Shown piece by piece: positions 10,653 through 20,035 of a stretch of DNA of 64,000 nt. The stretch is taken from assembly GCF_043290135.1 (NCBI RefSeq), contig NC_134707.1, forward strand, positions 70,857,906-70,921,905. Reading direction: 5' to 3'. The stretch comes from Rhipicephalus microplus. Taxonomy: Eukaryota > Arthropoda > Arachnida > Ixodida > Ixodidae. The number at the start of each line of letters is the position of its first letter. Position 1 is the stretch's first letter. The translations under genes were made by a program, and so were the position numbers. The notes under the pieces are model-generated. The model did not search any database, was not told the DNA's origin, and was given only the letters and a program-made list of their open reading frames with translations.

Positions 10653-11808
10653 TGTCACACACAGGTCCGGTAATTAGGGAGGCGATCGCCGGGCTAATTC
10701 CAAAGGCCGAAATATCGGCCCTCCGAACAGCACCACGAAAGCGTGGACAATTTAGAAGTGGTCCTTTTTGGCGCACCAGCGGACGCCGGCTGTGGTCCAA
10801 AGAACAAGTCAGAGCCGAAAGTTGATAAACAAACAAAATTATATTCTCAATAATGGCAGATCTAAAACAATACACAAGTATGCACACTCCACAATAGTTG
10901 CATACAATATGTCACCAATCAGACAACGTACTACACAGTACAATCAGCCACACTCGAAACAACGGACACAGACAACAATACGCACTACAATGCAGTCGCA
11001 TGCATTGGACAGCCAAGACACTTAAAGACTAAAGAGATAGAAAACCTATTCAGTCCAAAGTTCTTGGAACAAAAGTCTGGATGATACTTTTCCGAGAATC
11101 CCTCACTCAAAGTCCAGCATTGTTGTCGTTCCGTCGCCCTCGAAGATTCTCTTCCAGGAAACCTCGCCGAAGTTTCTCTTCCAGGAAACCTTGCGTCTTC
11201 AATTGGCCACTCTCCAAGCTTCAAACTTCTTTGCCGGAAACACGTCGGCTTCACGCACGCAGTTGTTGCCACGCGTCTTCGCTCGATAGCGGTAAACACA
11301 CACTCTTGCCTTTAGCTCGAGTCGTCACCCCTCAGGTGGAAATCATCTTCTTCTCCCGCTTTGTCTCTACGGACAAAACCTTCGCCGACTACACGGCGGT
11401 ATACCCTACGCGCTCTTGCGCTAACTTCCGTCTTCTCCTGATCTCTCGTCTCCGCTGCTCGGTTAAATACCTTCCGCACGACATTCCAGAAAGTTCTCGT
11501 CATTTCGCCGGCGCGATACGCAGCGAAGGCTGGGGAGAGGCGCGAGGCTGTACGAGGGCCGTCCCCGACAGATGACTCAACCCGGCATAACACGCCCCTT
11601 TCCTTCTAGAAATTTCCAGGGCTTGCTCGGCTGCCGATGTGGGGTGAGGACGTTCGTCGGCGAAGCCACGCTTCCGAGAGGAGAGGCTCGCGCGCCCGGG
11701 GAGCCTTTAGATGTTTGTTTTCTATTTCTTTTGACCTCGCGGCGTCACTCCGGCGTTTCTTCACGACAATTTGGCGGCGCGCCCATTTTTAGCGCTCGTT
11801 CTGTGACA
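10653..11808 (-). repeat. 5' LTR of the gag-only element
   Basis: Partner of 6731-7869, 1156 bp, with the same TGTCACA...TGTGACA ends. Few substitutions separate the pair by eye, far fewer than separate the LTRs of the surrounding gypsy element. This agrees with its being the later insertion. Confidence 0.92.
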
Positions 11809-12195
11809 ACCACAATTTAGTCACCAGTGTTCGTATGTATTGTATTTTTTTTGCAAGTGTTTCAACCTGATACCTTGTGTTGCTACTGCTACTATGATAA
11901 ACGAATGGTTTCCTCTAACCTTCAATTTATATGAAAGTGTGCTTTTTCTGTTTCAAAGCTCGGGGATGTTTTTGCTGTTACAATCTGTTTTGTTTTCTGA
12001 GTTTTATGTGGCAAATATTGAGTTTTGTACTTTAGGCATATTTTCAGCATTAAGGGCAACATCTTGTGTTGCCTGTCGTCTGCCTGGACCGAGAACAATG
12101 CGCACTGTGATATTTGTACAGACGGCGTCTGGCTGTGATAAATAAATATGCATTATTCCATTCACGATAATCATTATTTCTTGATACCTTGATAA
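11809..12195 (+). other. 3' region of the P-like element, second part
   Basis: Begins with the right-hand ACCAC duplication and continues the sequence broken at 6730. It is AT-rich and non-coding and contains the AATAAA signal at 12141-12146. Confidence 0.6.
12141..12146 (+). terminator. Candidate polyadenylation signal (AATAAA)
   Basis: AATAAA in GTGATAAATAAATATGC, downstream of the THAP transposase on the same strand. Before the LTR element arrived it would have been about 740 bases from the stop codon. Confidence 0.5.
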
Positions 12196-12447
12196 GTTCC
12201 CCCGCCGCGGTGGCTCAGTGGCTAAGGCGTTGCGCTGCTGAGCACTAGGGCGCGGTTTCGATACCCGGCTGCCGCGGCCGCATTTCTGATGAAGGCGAAA
12301 AGCAAAAGCGCCCGTGTGTACGAGATTTCGGCACACAATAAGATTCCCAGGTAGTCAAACTTAATCCTGAGCCATCCCCTACGGCGTGCTTCATCGCCTG
12401 CGTTGCGTCAGCGCGTTAAACCATACAATCAATCGATACCTTGATAA
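12183..12447. repeat. 13-bp target-site duplications around a SINE
   Basis: GATACCTTGATAA occurs at 12183-12195 and again at 12435-12447, directly bounding the SINE. A duplication of this length is the mark of target-primed reverse transcription. Confidence 0.92.
12196..12434 (+). mobile_element. tRNA-derived SINE (Ruka-like), full length
   Basis: Starts with CCGCCGCGGTGGCTCAGTGG (A box TGGCTCAGTGG), then the B box GGTTTCGATACC, a tRNA-unrelated body, and a tail containing TACGGCGTGCTTCATC, GCGTTAAACC and a short (AATC)n end. The related 3' ends at 20975, 47338 (minus) and 61828 keep GGTTTTGGGACGTTAAACCC. From memory this is the SINE family described in ixodid ticks. It would be transcribed by RNA polymerase III and mobilised by a partner LINE. 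Confidence 0.85.
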
Positions 12448-12618
12448 ATCGTGCGCACATGGTGTCAAGGAACCTCGCCTGACTCAGTAGGTGTGAAGAA
12501 CGCGCGCGGCAAGCGCTCGCGGCTGGCGCAGCCACCCAGCGAAGGGCGGCCGGCGCGATGTGTCGTCGTCGACGTCACGTCACGTGACGCGCAGGCCTCA
12601 AAAACTTCCGGGGGTGAC
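12448..12618 (+). other. Right subterminal region of the P-like element
   Basis: GC-rich, with repeated GACGTCACGTCACGTGACGC motifs just inside the right inverted end. The left end also has a GACGTCA site. Shared subterminal palindromes are candidate transposase-binding sites. The 169-codon frame across this stretch is not gene-like and runs on into the LTR. Confidence 0.5.
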
Positions 12619-12627
12619 GACGCGAAC
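12619..12627. repeat. Right target-site duplication GACGCGAAC
   Basis: Second copy of the 9 bases at 2872-2880. It follows GGGGGTGAC, the end of the P-like element, and leads into the rest of the gypsy LTR. Confidence 0.88.
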
Positions 12628-13271
12628 AACTCAACGGCGTTATCACGCGTCGGTGCCTTTCTGCCGCGCTCACACAGTGAGTCACCTCAGCCAGCGAGCC
12701 CGTCTAAGCAATCGGCGCCTTCCTGTCTGGCAAGCCTGACGCAATGCGTGGCGAGGTCACTCGTTCTTGGGTGCAGCCACGTGCAGCGCAGTGGCTCCAC
12801 ATTCGATGAGAATGACGCGGCCCAGCGGCGATCCCATTGGAGGATTCTGACCTCACGATCAGCGGCGCTTCTGGTTGGATGTTTGGTTACTCAAAGAATC
12901 CACCCGGTGGATATAAAAAAAGCCCTGCGGTGCTTCGCGAGTAGGAGACATATGTGTTAGAGAGGAGAGCTGGGCTCGTCGGGTCTCTAAGCTGTCAGCC
13001 CCAGTGCCGAATTCGTAACGCCTCTGTATATATGCTGTATATAAACCTTGTTTAACTCACCGTCGTCTCGTCCGCTCGTCTATCAGCTCTGCGCAGAAGC
13101 AGTCGCGAGCTGAGAAACCTACGCTACCAAACAGCTGGTGACCTTCTGGGCGGAGTCCGAAGCAGTGGCGCCTGTGGGATCATGTTGGCATTGCCGTCTT
13201 TCGTAACAGTGGTGGCAGCGGTGGGATTCGTGGCGCCCTTCGTAACGTCGTCGGAGGCACGCTTCGTAACA
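12628..13271 (+). repeat. 5' LTR of the gypsy element, right part
   Basis: Aligns throughout with 16916-17560. It contains a TATA-like GGATATAAAAAAAG near 12909-12922 (in the 3' LTR the site reads GCAAATAAAAAAAAG) and ends CTTCGTAACA. A GTGGTGGCAGCGGTGGGAT motif inside the LTR end is echoed by GTGGTTGGCAGCTGTGGGAT just beyond it. Confidence 0.88.
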
Positions 13272-13295
13272 GTGGTTGGCAGCTGTGGGATCGGC
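13272..13295 (+). promoter_or_regulatory. Primer-binding-site region of the gypsy element
   Basis: GTGGTTGGCAGCTGTGGGAT directly follows the 5' LTR. A TGG triplet within three bases of the LTR suits tRNA priming. The near-copy inside the LTR makes the exact site uncertain. Confidence 0.45.
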
Positions 13296-13590
13296 CGGCG
13301 TCAGCAACATCGATGGGGTGAGTGCCTGATGTTTTCCCCTCAGTTCACCAGACTACTCTAGCTCAGGTTATAGTAGTTTAGAGAAGGGCTGTGTGAAGCA
13401 TCAGAGTAAGCTTTGATCGCTTTAAGCAAAGTCCGAGTGCTTTGAACCCAAAGTTAAGGCGGAGGGTGTAAACACGGCAGTGTTAAAATTGCTTGTTCGT
13501 CTTGCTAGTAGACTTGTAGTGGGTATGGCAAGTAGATTCTTAACAGAGGCAGTCAGAAAGATACTAGTGTGAACGATGTAGAACCTTAAA

Positions 13591-14483
13591 GTGAAGGAAC
13601 TCATCGAAATTTGTGAGGGACTCAGCATTACTTTGGGCCGTGCGAAACGAGAGCAAGCGATCCTTGGGATCATGAAGGATGGAGTGTCGACTGAGGAAGT
13701 CGATGAGGCCTGGGTGGATAACAAAGCACGCCGCGAGGAGGCCGAAAGGCGAGAAGCTCGCGAACGTGAAGAAGCTGAAAGGTGAGAAGTTCGCGAACGT
13801 GAAGAAGCAGAAAGGCGGGAACGTCGCGAGCGCAAGGAGGCCGAGAGACAGGAGTGCCTCGAGTGGAAACGAATAGAATTGGCAATCCTACAGTGTTTGC
13901 AGGCGCCTAGCGTAGCTTCTCCGACAGTTCAGGTCAGCGATAACAGAATTCAGGACCAACTGCCACCGTTCGTAGTAGGCAAGGACATGGCGAAGTATCT
14001 CGTGAGGTTTAACACGTCTGTGAGCGAAATGCTTTAGAGTGGTCTCTTTGGGCGCAGAACCTGTTAGCTCTTCTTCCCGGCGAAGTGTCCGACGCGATAA
14101 CTTGCTTGTCGAGAGAAGCGTTTGAGAGCTATGACGAGGTTAAGGAAGTGCTCTTGAGACGTTATAAGTTGTCAACCGAGGCTTTCAGGCCAAGGTTCCG
14201 GTATGCTAAAAAGGGGAATGAGTCACACGTTGACTTCGCGTTTCGTCTTAAAGCCAATTTAATTGAATTGCTCAAGGGCGAAGGTGTTTATGACGACCGT
14301 GGTAAAGTGGTAGAATGCATTGCATTGGAGCAATTCTACCGCTGCATCGAGGAGGATGTCAAGCTTTGGCTGCAGGACAAACTTGATAAAGTACAGCTAA
14401 ACAAGGCAGCAGGGTTAGCTGAAGAGTATTACACTCGCCGAATGTTGCATAGCAGGGCAGTGCTATGCCCTGCTGTTGCATAG
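13591..14483 (+). pseudogene. gag: Gag of the gypsy element, broken
   Basis: The frame from 13591 reads MKELIEICEGLSITLGRAK, then an Arg/Glu-rich helix interrupted by one TGA (13783-13785) where CGA is expected, then QLPPFVVGKDMAKYLVRF. A frameshift near 14020 moves the reading to ERNALEWSLWAQNLL and a SCAN/capsid-like segment (GEVSDAITCLSREAFESYDE, LLRRYKLSTEAFRPRFR). It resembles Gag of tick Ty3/gypsy elements. It ends in a local tangle of GCATAGCAGGGCA repeats and a short palindrome (14455-14545). Confidence 0.7.
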
Positions 14484-14569
14484 CAGGGCATAGCAGGGCA
14501 GTGTGCTCTGTCCTTTCATCTTTTTCAAAAAAGATGAAAGGACAGAGTGCTTTTCGAAGAAACCTGATC

Positions 14570-14765
14570 AACGGAAGCCGCGATCTGCTACAACTGCAGA
14601 AAGAAAGGGCACATCGCGATAAACTGTTAGCAAAAGTTTGCAACTATCCGAGAACCGGAAAACAAACGGAAGCCGCGAATCTGCTACAACTGCAAAAAGG
14701 AAGAGCACATCGCGATAAACTGTAAACAAAAGTTTGCTTTCGCAACAATCCGAGAATCGAAAAAG
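14570..14765 (+). pseudogene. Tandemly duplicated CCHC zinc knuckle
   Basis: Two copies of an approximately 95-bp unit (about 14570-14665 and 14666-14762) each encode ICYNC...HIAINC, a CX2CX4HX4C nucleocapsid knuckle (CYNCRKKGHIAINC and CYNCKKEEHIAINC). The first copy runs into a TAG. The second leads in frame into the protease-like segment. Duplication arose after or within the gag reading frame. Confidence 0.65.
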
Positions 14766-14768
14766 AAC

Positions 14769-15503
14769 ATGCGGTTGTTAGAGCCGTATATCCAAGAAAT
14801 TAGTGTGAATGGGAAAACGTGTCGAGCACTTCGAGACTCAGCGGCAACCATGGTCGTTGTCCATCCTTCGTTGGTGTCTCCAGATGACTTTACAGGAGAA
14901 TGTGCGTGGATTAGGCGAGTCGCCGAGGAGCAGAGTGCTTGCTTACCAATCGCTACGGTTGTCATTGAAGGCCCATTCAGTAAGCTTCGCACCGAAGCGG
15001 CTGTGTCTGCCGCGCTTCCCGATCGTTTTCCTTACCTTTTCTCTAACAACTCAGAGCAGCTTCTCAAAGAGCAGGGTAAATCGTTCTTCCCCAACTTAGC
15101 GTACATGGCCCTCACGCGATCGCAAGCGTGGAAGCTTTCGAAGGAGCTTGATCCTGTTGAATGTGGTGAAACAAGTTCAAAAGCAGCAGATCTGTGTGAC
15201 CTTGGCGGCGAGTCGACGGAACCTCAGAGAGGAAATTCTCCGTGTGGATCATGTGAGCAGTCACTCAAGCGGCCCGTCGCCGAAGCGACCGGCGTGGTTT
15301 CCGTAGCGGGGGCAAACGACATGGCGCCATTAAGTCAGAGCGAAAGGGGTGCAACGCTCTCGCCTGTAGCGGAAAGTTGGAGTAAGTTGTCAAGAGTTGA
15401 TGGAGAAACGCTCATTCGAGATCAGCGCGAGGACCTTTCGATGAAAGCGCTAATGAAAAGCGTAAACTTGGGAAAAAAGAAAAATAATGTTTCTTTTTTT
15501 TGA
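14769..15503 (+). pseudogene. Protease-like segment of the gypsy element
   Basis: Opens with MRLLEPYIQEISVNGKTCRA and LRDSAATMVVVHPSLV, which has the position and shape of a retropepsin flap-to-active-site strand, with Asp-Ser-Ala in place of Asp-Thr/Ser-Gly. The C-terminal half is polar spacer. The frame then dissolves in a run of A and T before integrase sequence. Reverse transcriptase that should come between is missing. Confidence 0.6.
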
Positions 15504-15999
15504 GAAAGCCGGGCTTTTGTATCGGAGCTACACAATTGCGCAAGGTCGCAAGTATCAGAAGCTCTTGGTGCCACAAAAGTTTTGTCGCCAACAATTGAAA
15601 CTGGCGCATGAAAACGCGTGGGCCGGGCATCTCGGCATAAAAAGAATAAGGCTAGAGTTTCCCTTGAGCTTTATTGGCCGAAATGCTGGAAGGATATCGA
15701 AGACTGTACGCTCATGTGACACTTGTAAGAGAGCGGGGAAATCCGCGGACCAGTGGAAGGCACCCATGAAGCTTTCTGATACCAATTATGAAGTGAAATT
15801 AGGAAAGCAGCCGAACAATATTTACCACAGTAACTTGATGAAACCATACGTTCAACGTCAAGAGGTCGTAAATCTGATGTTGAATGCTTCAGAGAAAGAG
15901 GGAGCAGAATTTTTGACCACTAGTGATGTAATCGAAAGGGGATCGGAGGTAATCTTGGAGCAATTGAACCTAGGGCCTAGGTTAGGTGAAGTCCAGTAG
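15487..15999 (+). pseudogene. Integrase fragments: HHCC zinc finger and C-terminal tail
   Basis: GLLYRSYTIAQGRKYQKLLV and QQLKLAHENAWAGHLGIKR, then VRSCDTCKRAG, form the H-H-C-C zinc-binding domain of a Ty3/gypsy integrase (HENAWAGH, CDTC). The catalytic DDE core is absent: sequence jumps to KLGKQPNNIYHSNLMKPYVQ, the usual C-terminal tail. An internal deletion joined the two. Confidence 0.7.
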
Positions 16000-16230
16000 G
16001 AGGACCTGAGAAGGAATCTTTCCTTTTATGTGAAATCTGGACTTCCATATTGTGGTTACACAGATGTGCAACGTCGCAGGTACGAGCAGCCGTTAGTACC
16101 GCATAGGTATCGTCGCCTTAAAATGGCCGGTCACTGAGGTGGAGCATGATACTCCAACAGCACAACTTTGACGTTCGCAACAAACAAAGGAAAGCTAAAC
16201 GCTAATGCAGACGCATTGAGCCGTGTGTTT
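16000..16230 (+). pseudogene. Out-of-order pol fragments
   Basis: After the integrase tail come a second partial zinc-finger lead-in (GYTDVQRRRYEQPLVPHRYR, 16050-16110) and, near 16200, ANADALSRVF, the conserved end of gypsy RNase H. In a normal pol gene RNase H precedes the integrase, so these pieces are displaced. Confidence 0.6.
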
Positions 16231-16825
16231 ATTTAGTACCTTCTCCACTTTTCGGTTTCTCGCTGGCGCTTCGGGGCCAAATTTTGTCCTCATCACGGCC
16301 TTAGCTGAACGCTCTAGTACAGAATGAGCTCAAGAAGCCAACTTTATGTTCTATTGTATTGCGTTACGTTGTTGTACGTGTAAAAATTGAGTTTTCATTT
16401 TAAGAGTCTTGTGTCCCACAAGTGCCTCTTAGTGTAGAGGGAACAAATTCCGATAGACACGTAGCTAGGTATATGATGTACTATACTTTGTCTGGTGTTC
16501 TGTCGGGTGACCAAGGGCACTTGCTTGTGTCGTGTGTTGTCTGTTGTCGAACCATTCTTGACAAGTTGCAGAACCATCGACAAGTGCTGAAACCAAAGAA
16601 AGTCAGAAGAGACGAGCGAAGCATGTCGACAAGTTGTGGCGACAAGCCAGTGGAGCTGGGATCCGTCCTGAAGAATGGGAATGTTCCCGGAACAGAGTCT
16701 GGAGCTGCATTCTCCCCATGGCCCTGGAGGCGAACCTGGAGGGACCTGGCGAACGAGCGCCCCTGACATCCGAGCCACGTGGAAGCAGCTCGTCTATCCG
16801 GCGCATTGTCTGGCGGCGGGGGTGC
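16231..16825 (+). other. 3' internal region of the gypsy element and polypurine tract
   Basis: No recognised protein domain. The 114-codon frame at 16422-16766 lacks known motifs. GGCGGCGGGGG immediately before the 3' LTR (about 16812-16823) is the likely polypurine tract. Confidence 0.5.
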
Positions 16826-17560
16826 TGTTATGCCGGCGATTTATCAGCGAACGTCCATGCCTCTGAAAAAGGCAATCTGTGTAAAGGCCAGCACGCGAGC
16901 CCGCCTGACGCGAACAACTGAACGGCGTCATCACGCGGCGGTGCCTTTCTGCCGCGCACGCACAGTGAGTCACCTCAGCCAGCGAGCCCGTCGAAGCAAT
17001 CGGCGCCTTTCTGTTTGGCGAGTCTGACGCAATGCGTGGCGAAGTCACTCGTCCTTGGGAGCAGCCATGTGCAGCGCAGCTGCTCCAGATTTGATAAGAA
17101 TGATGCGGCCCAGCGGGATTCCCATTGGAGGATTCTGACCTCATGACCAGCGGCGCTTCTGGTTGGAAATTTGGTTACTGAAAGAATCCACCCGGTGCAA
17201 ATAAAAAAAAGCTCTGCGCCGCGTCGCGAGCAGTAGATTTATGTGCCAGAGAAGAGAGCTCGGCTCTTCGACTCTCTAAGCTGTCGGTCCCGGTGCCGAA
17301 TCTGTAACGCCTCTGTGTATATGCTGTACATAAACCTTGTTTAACTCACCGTCGTCTCGTCCGCTCGTCTAACAGCTCTGCGCAGAAGCAGTCGCGAGCT
17401 GAGAAACCTACGCTACCAAACGGCTGCGGACCTTCCCGGCGGAGTCCGAAGCAGTGGCGCCTTCGGGATCGTGTTGGCGTCGCCGTCTTTCGTAACACTG
17501 GTGGCAGCGGTGGAAATCGTGACGCCCTCCGTAACGTCGTCGGAAGCGCGCTTCGTAACA
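16826..17560 (+). repeat. 3' LTR of the gypsy element, complete
   Basis: 735 bp from TGTTATGCC to CGTAACA. This uninterrupted copy is the reference that shows the 5' LTR was split at CCTGACGCGAAC. It includes an A-rich AATAAA-like stretch near 17198. Confidence 0.9.
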
Positions 17561-17590
17561 ATGTAAAGCTAGTGAAACGCACGCGCGCTG

Positions 17591-17657
17591 ACATACATAC
17601 ATACATACATACATACATACATACATACATACATACATACATACATACATACATACA

Positions 17658-17687
<30 letters not shown>
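17591..17687. repeat. (ACAT)n microsatellite
   Basis: About 24 units of ACAT. The Tyr-Met-Cys-Val and Tyr-Ile-His-Thr open frames across it are artefacts. Confidence 0.97.
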
Positions 17688-17688
<1 letters not shown>

Positions 17689-18727
17689 TACCTCTCTTTA
17701 ATATCTTCTTTGGGTTTGTTCGAACAACGACGCCTAGAGAGTCCACGGTGCGTTGTCTACAGCACCGTGGCGTTTGGCGCATTCTTTGACGAACTTTGCA
17801 GTTTTCAAGATGAAAAAATTGAAGAGCTTTATTCTGTTCCCGCCTTCCGTGAAAAACCATGCAAAAAAGAAATCCAATGGTAATCCCTATTTTGATACAC
17901 TGCCGCGATTACATTTAACGTTACATTCATCCAATAGCAGGCCTGCGCCTTCCTTTGGTATTACCACTCGCGATAGTACTGACGAGCGCCATGCAGTCAG
18001 CACCAATGCTTCAGAGCATTAGAAGACCCTTTCACGATTCTTGTTACGAGGCAGCCGAACTGCCTCGTGATTTTTTGTTTAGTTGAAATAAAATTTTACG
18101 CGTTTAAAAAAGCTCAGTCATCTTGAAAAGTTTGGTATTTTGCTCTACCCTAGTTGAGTATCATTTCGTATGCTGGTGCCAAATTTTATTCCTTCTTTTT
18201 ATGAAATATTATTAAACCAAATAAAAACGCCATACGATAAAGCCGTGACTACTCACAAGCCATTGAAAATTTGCTCTTGCTTGAATTTTTTGTCAGACAG
18301 AAAGGTAAAACGAGGTTTCATAACCCGATAAACAAATGTTGCTTGCGCACTAAGTAGGCCAGCACATAAGCTGCTCGGAAGAGGGTCTTCGAAAGCAGTA
18401 GTGATCTGTTTCTTTGGATGCCGTTATTCTTCTTTTTGTGGGGACGGCTTTGAGCCCTCCTATAGTAGGGTACTATGTTCTCTGAATCGTTAAACATTTA
18501 TTATAACAAAAGCAGTCCTTTATTTATTGTTCCTAGAGGCCCATGGAACGGCATTCATGCTCTCCCATAGTAGTGTACCTAGTACACTAAATTGTTACCC
18601 CCTTTTTTAAACACCCACGTGTACACCCTTGGGCAGCACTCTGGTCCCCATAGTCTAGTAAAAAAGAAAATAATCATTAAGCACATTTAAATACGAAGCA
18701 TTTCTTAGCAAGCTTCGGCGACTTTGC
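17688..18727. other. No recognisable gene
   Basis: AT-rich, non-coding, with polyadenylation-like motifs near 18080 and 18220. No element ends could be defined. Confidence 0.4.
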
Positions 18728-18840
<113 letters not shown>

Positions 18841-18885
18841 GCCGCCTACGACTTTTAGCTCTCCTAGCCGTTTTAATATTGGTAT

Positions 18886-20033
18886 CGATACCAAACTTGG
18901 TATGGATAAGCCTGACTGTATGAAAAACACATTTGATTAGTCATAACATGAAAATCAAGACGTGATTATCATGAATGTGTTGATTAAAGATTTACAATTC
19001 CTGGTCATGCAGGTCTTGCGGTGGTTTTGTACACATGGCCTTTTGCAAAGCTGGTATTGTAATGACATGATTGCATGGCGAACCTAAGTGACAGACCCTA
19101 ACATAAAAATCATGACATGCGTGTCATGTAACAACATGACTACATTCCAAGCTCATGATGCGCTTGCGGGTGTTTCACTTGCGTGACATGTACCAAATTT
19201 GGTATTACGGTACCTGAATGGATGATGAAGGTATGTGACTGATGCAAACTTGATAATCATGAGATGCGATTCATATAACAACGTGACTACATGCCACGCT
19301 CATGATGCGCTGGCGTGAGTTTCACTAGCTTCACTTTCCCAAATTTTATATTGCGGGCGTGAATGGATGAAGAAAGTGTGATACTGGTGCAAACATGATA
19401 AACATGAGATGCGTGTCATGTAACAACATGGCTACATTCTACACTCATGATGCATTCGCAGTCGTTTCGCTAGCTTCACATATACCAAATTAGGTATCAC
19501 AGGACGCGAATGGACGACATAGGTAAATGACACATAAAAACATGATAAGCACGACATGCGTGTCATATAACAACATTACTACATGCCACACTTACGGTGC
19601 GCTCGCGGTCGTTTGGCTAGCTTTTTATATGCCCAATTAAGTATTACGTGACGTCAATGGATGACGAAAGTATGATACTCGTGCAGGCATGATAAACTTG
19701 AGATGCGTGTCATGTAACAACATGACTACATGCTACGCTCATGATGCGCCCGCGGCCGTTTCGCTAGCTTCACGTGTACCAAGCTCGGTATTGCGTGACG
19801 CGAACGGATGACACTGGTAAATGACACATCCAAACATGATAATCACGACATGCGTGTCATGTACCAACATGACTACATGTCACACTGATGATTCACTCGC
19901 GGCCGTTTCAGTAGCTTCACATATGCCAAATGTGGTATTATGTGACGCCAATGGATGACGATGGTATAAGACTGGTGCAAACATGATAATCATGAGATGC
20001 GTGTCATGTGAACACATGACTACATGACACAGT
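18886..20033. repeat. 147-bp tandem satellite, about eight copies
   Basis: Anchor ACAACATGAC (with variants) starts at 19131, 19278, 19423, 19570, 19717, 19864 and 20011, spacings of 147, 145, 147, 147, 147 and 147. A second anchor, ACCAAA-TTGGTATTACGTGACGC-like, shows the same period. Outer copies near 18890 and 19030 are more diverged. Each monomer is rich in CATGATAATCATGA-like palindromes. The array abuts a truncated LINE at 20036. Confidence 0.9.
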
Positions 20034-20035
20034 CA

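Larger units (their letters stand above)
6731..11808 (-). mobile_element. Non-autonomous LTR retrotransposon (gag-protease only)
   Basis: Two near-identical LTRs (6731-7869 and 10653-11808) enclose 2783 bp. The insertion is flanked by a perfect 5-bp duplication, ACCAC (6726-6730 and 11809-11813). Coding is on the minus strand: a coiled-coil and zinc-knuckle Gag followed by a retropepsin-like domain. No reverse transcriptase, RNase H or integrase motif is found before the polypurine tract, so the copy could move only with enzymes from a relative. It interrupts the 3' region of the P-like transposon. Confidence 0.9.
2881..12618 (+). mobile_element. P-element-like DNA transposon carrying a THAP transposase
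   Basis: Bounded by inverted ends: GTCACCCCCGGAA at 2881 and its reverse complement TTCCGGGGGTGAC ending at 12618, with weaker inverted similarity for about 20 more bases. It lies inside a gypsy LTR with an 8-9-bp target duplication. Without the nested LTR element (6731-11808), the SINE and their duplications, it is about 4.4 kb. It has a GC-rich leader, a two-exon THAP transposase gene, and an AT-rich 3' region with an AATAAA signal at 12141. P superfamily is inferred from the THAP domain, the catalytic-domain motifs, the inverted ends and the duplication size. Confidence 0.85.
2791..17560 (+). mobile_element. Ty3/gypsy-type LTR retrotransposon relic, split by a nested DNA transposon
   Basis: The outer layer of the nest. 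It is bounded by TGTTATGCC at 2791 and CGTAACA at 17560, short inverted ends of the TG...CA type. Removing the DNA transposon (2881-12618) and one copy of its target duplication leaves about 5.0 kb: a 734-bp 5' LTR, a decayed gag with zinc knuckles, a protease-like segment, integrase pieces and a 735-bp 3' LTR. Most of the reverse transcriptase is absent. The two LTRs differ at roughly one base in ten by eye, so insertion is old. The 5 bases after the 3' LTR (ATGTA) are not found before the 5' LTR, where a CA microsatellite abuts, so no target duplication is visible. Confidence 0.85.

Noticed and set aside
12451..12960. 169-codon frame considered as a gene
   Set aside because: It crosses the transposon end, the target duplication and the LTR, so it cannot be an evolved protein.
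17408..17860. Frames with Tyr-Met-Cys-Val or Tyr-Ile-His-Thr repeats
   Set aside because: Translation of the ACAT microsatellite.
18886..20033. CRISPR-like array
   Set aside because: Whole 147-bp monomers are repeated with no short identical repeats separated by unique spacers; the sequence is eukaryotic satellite.
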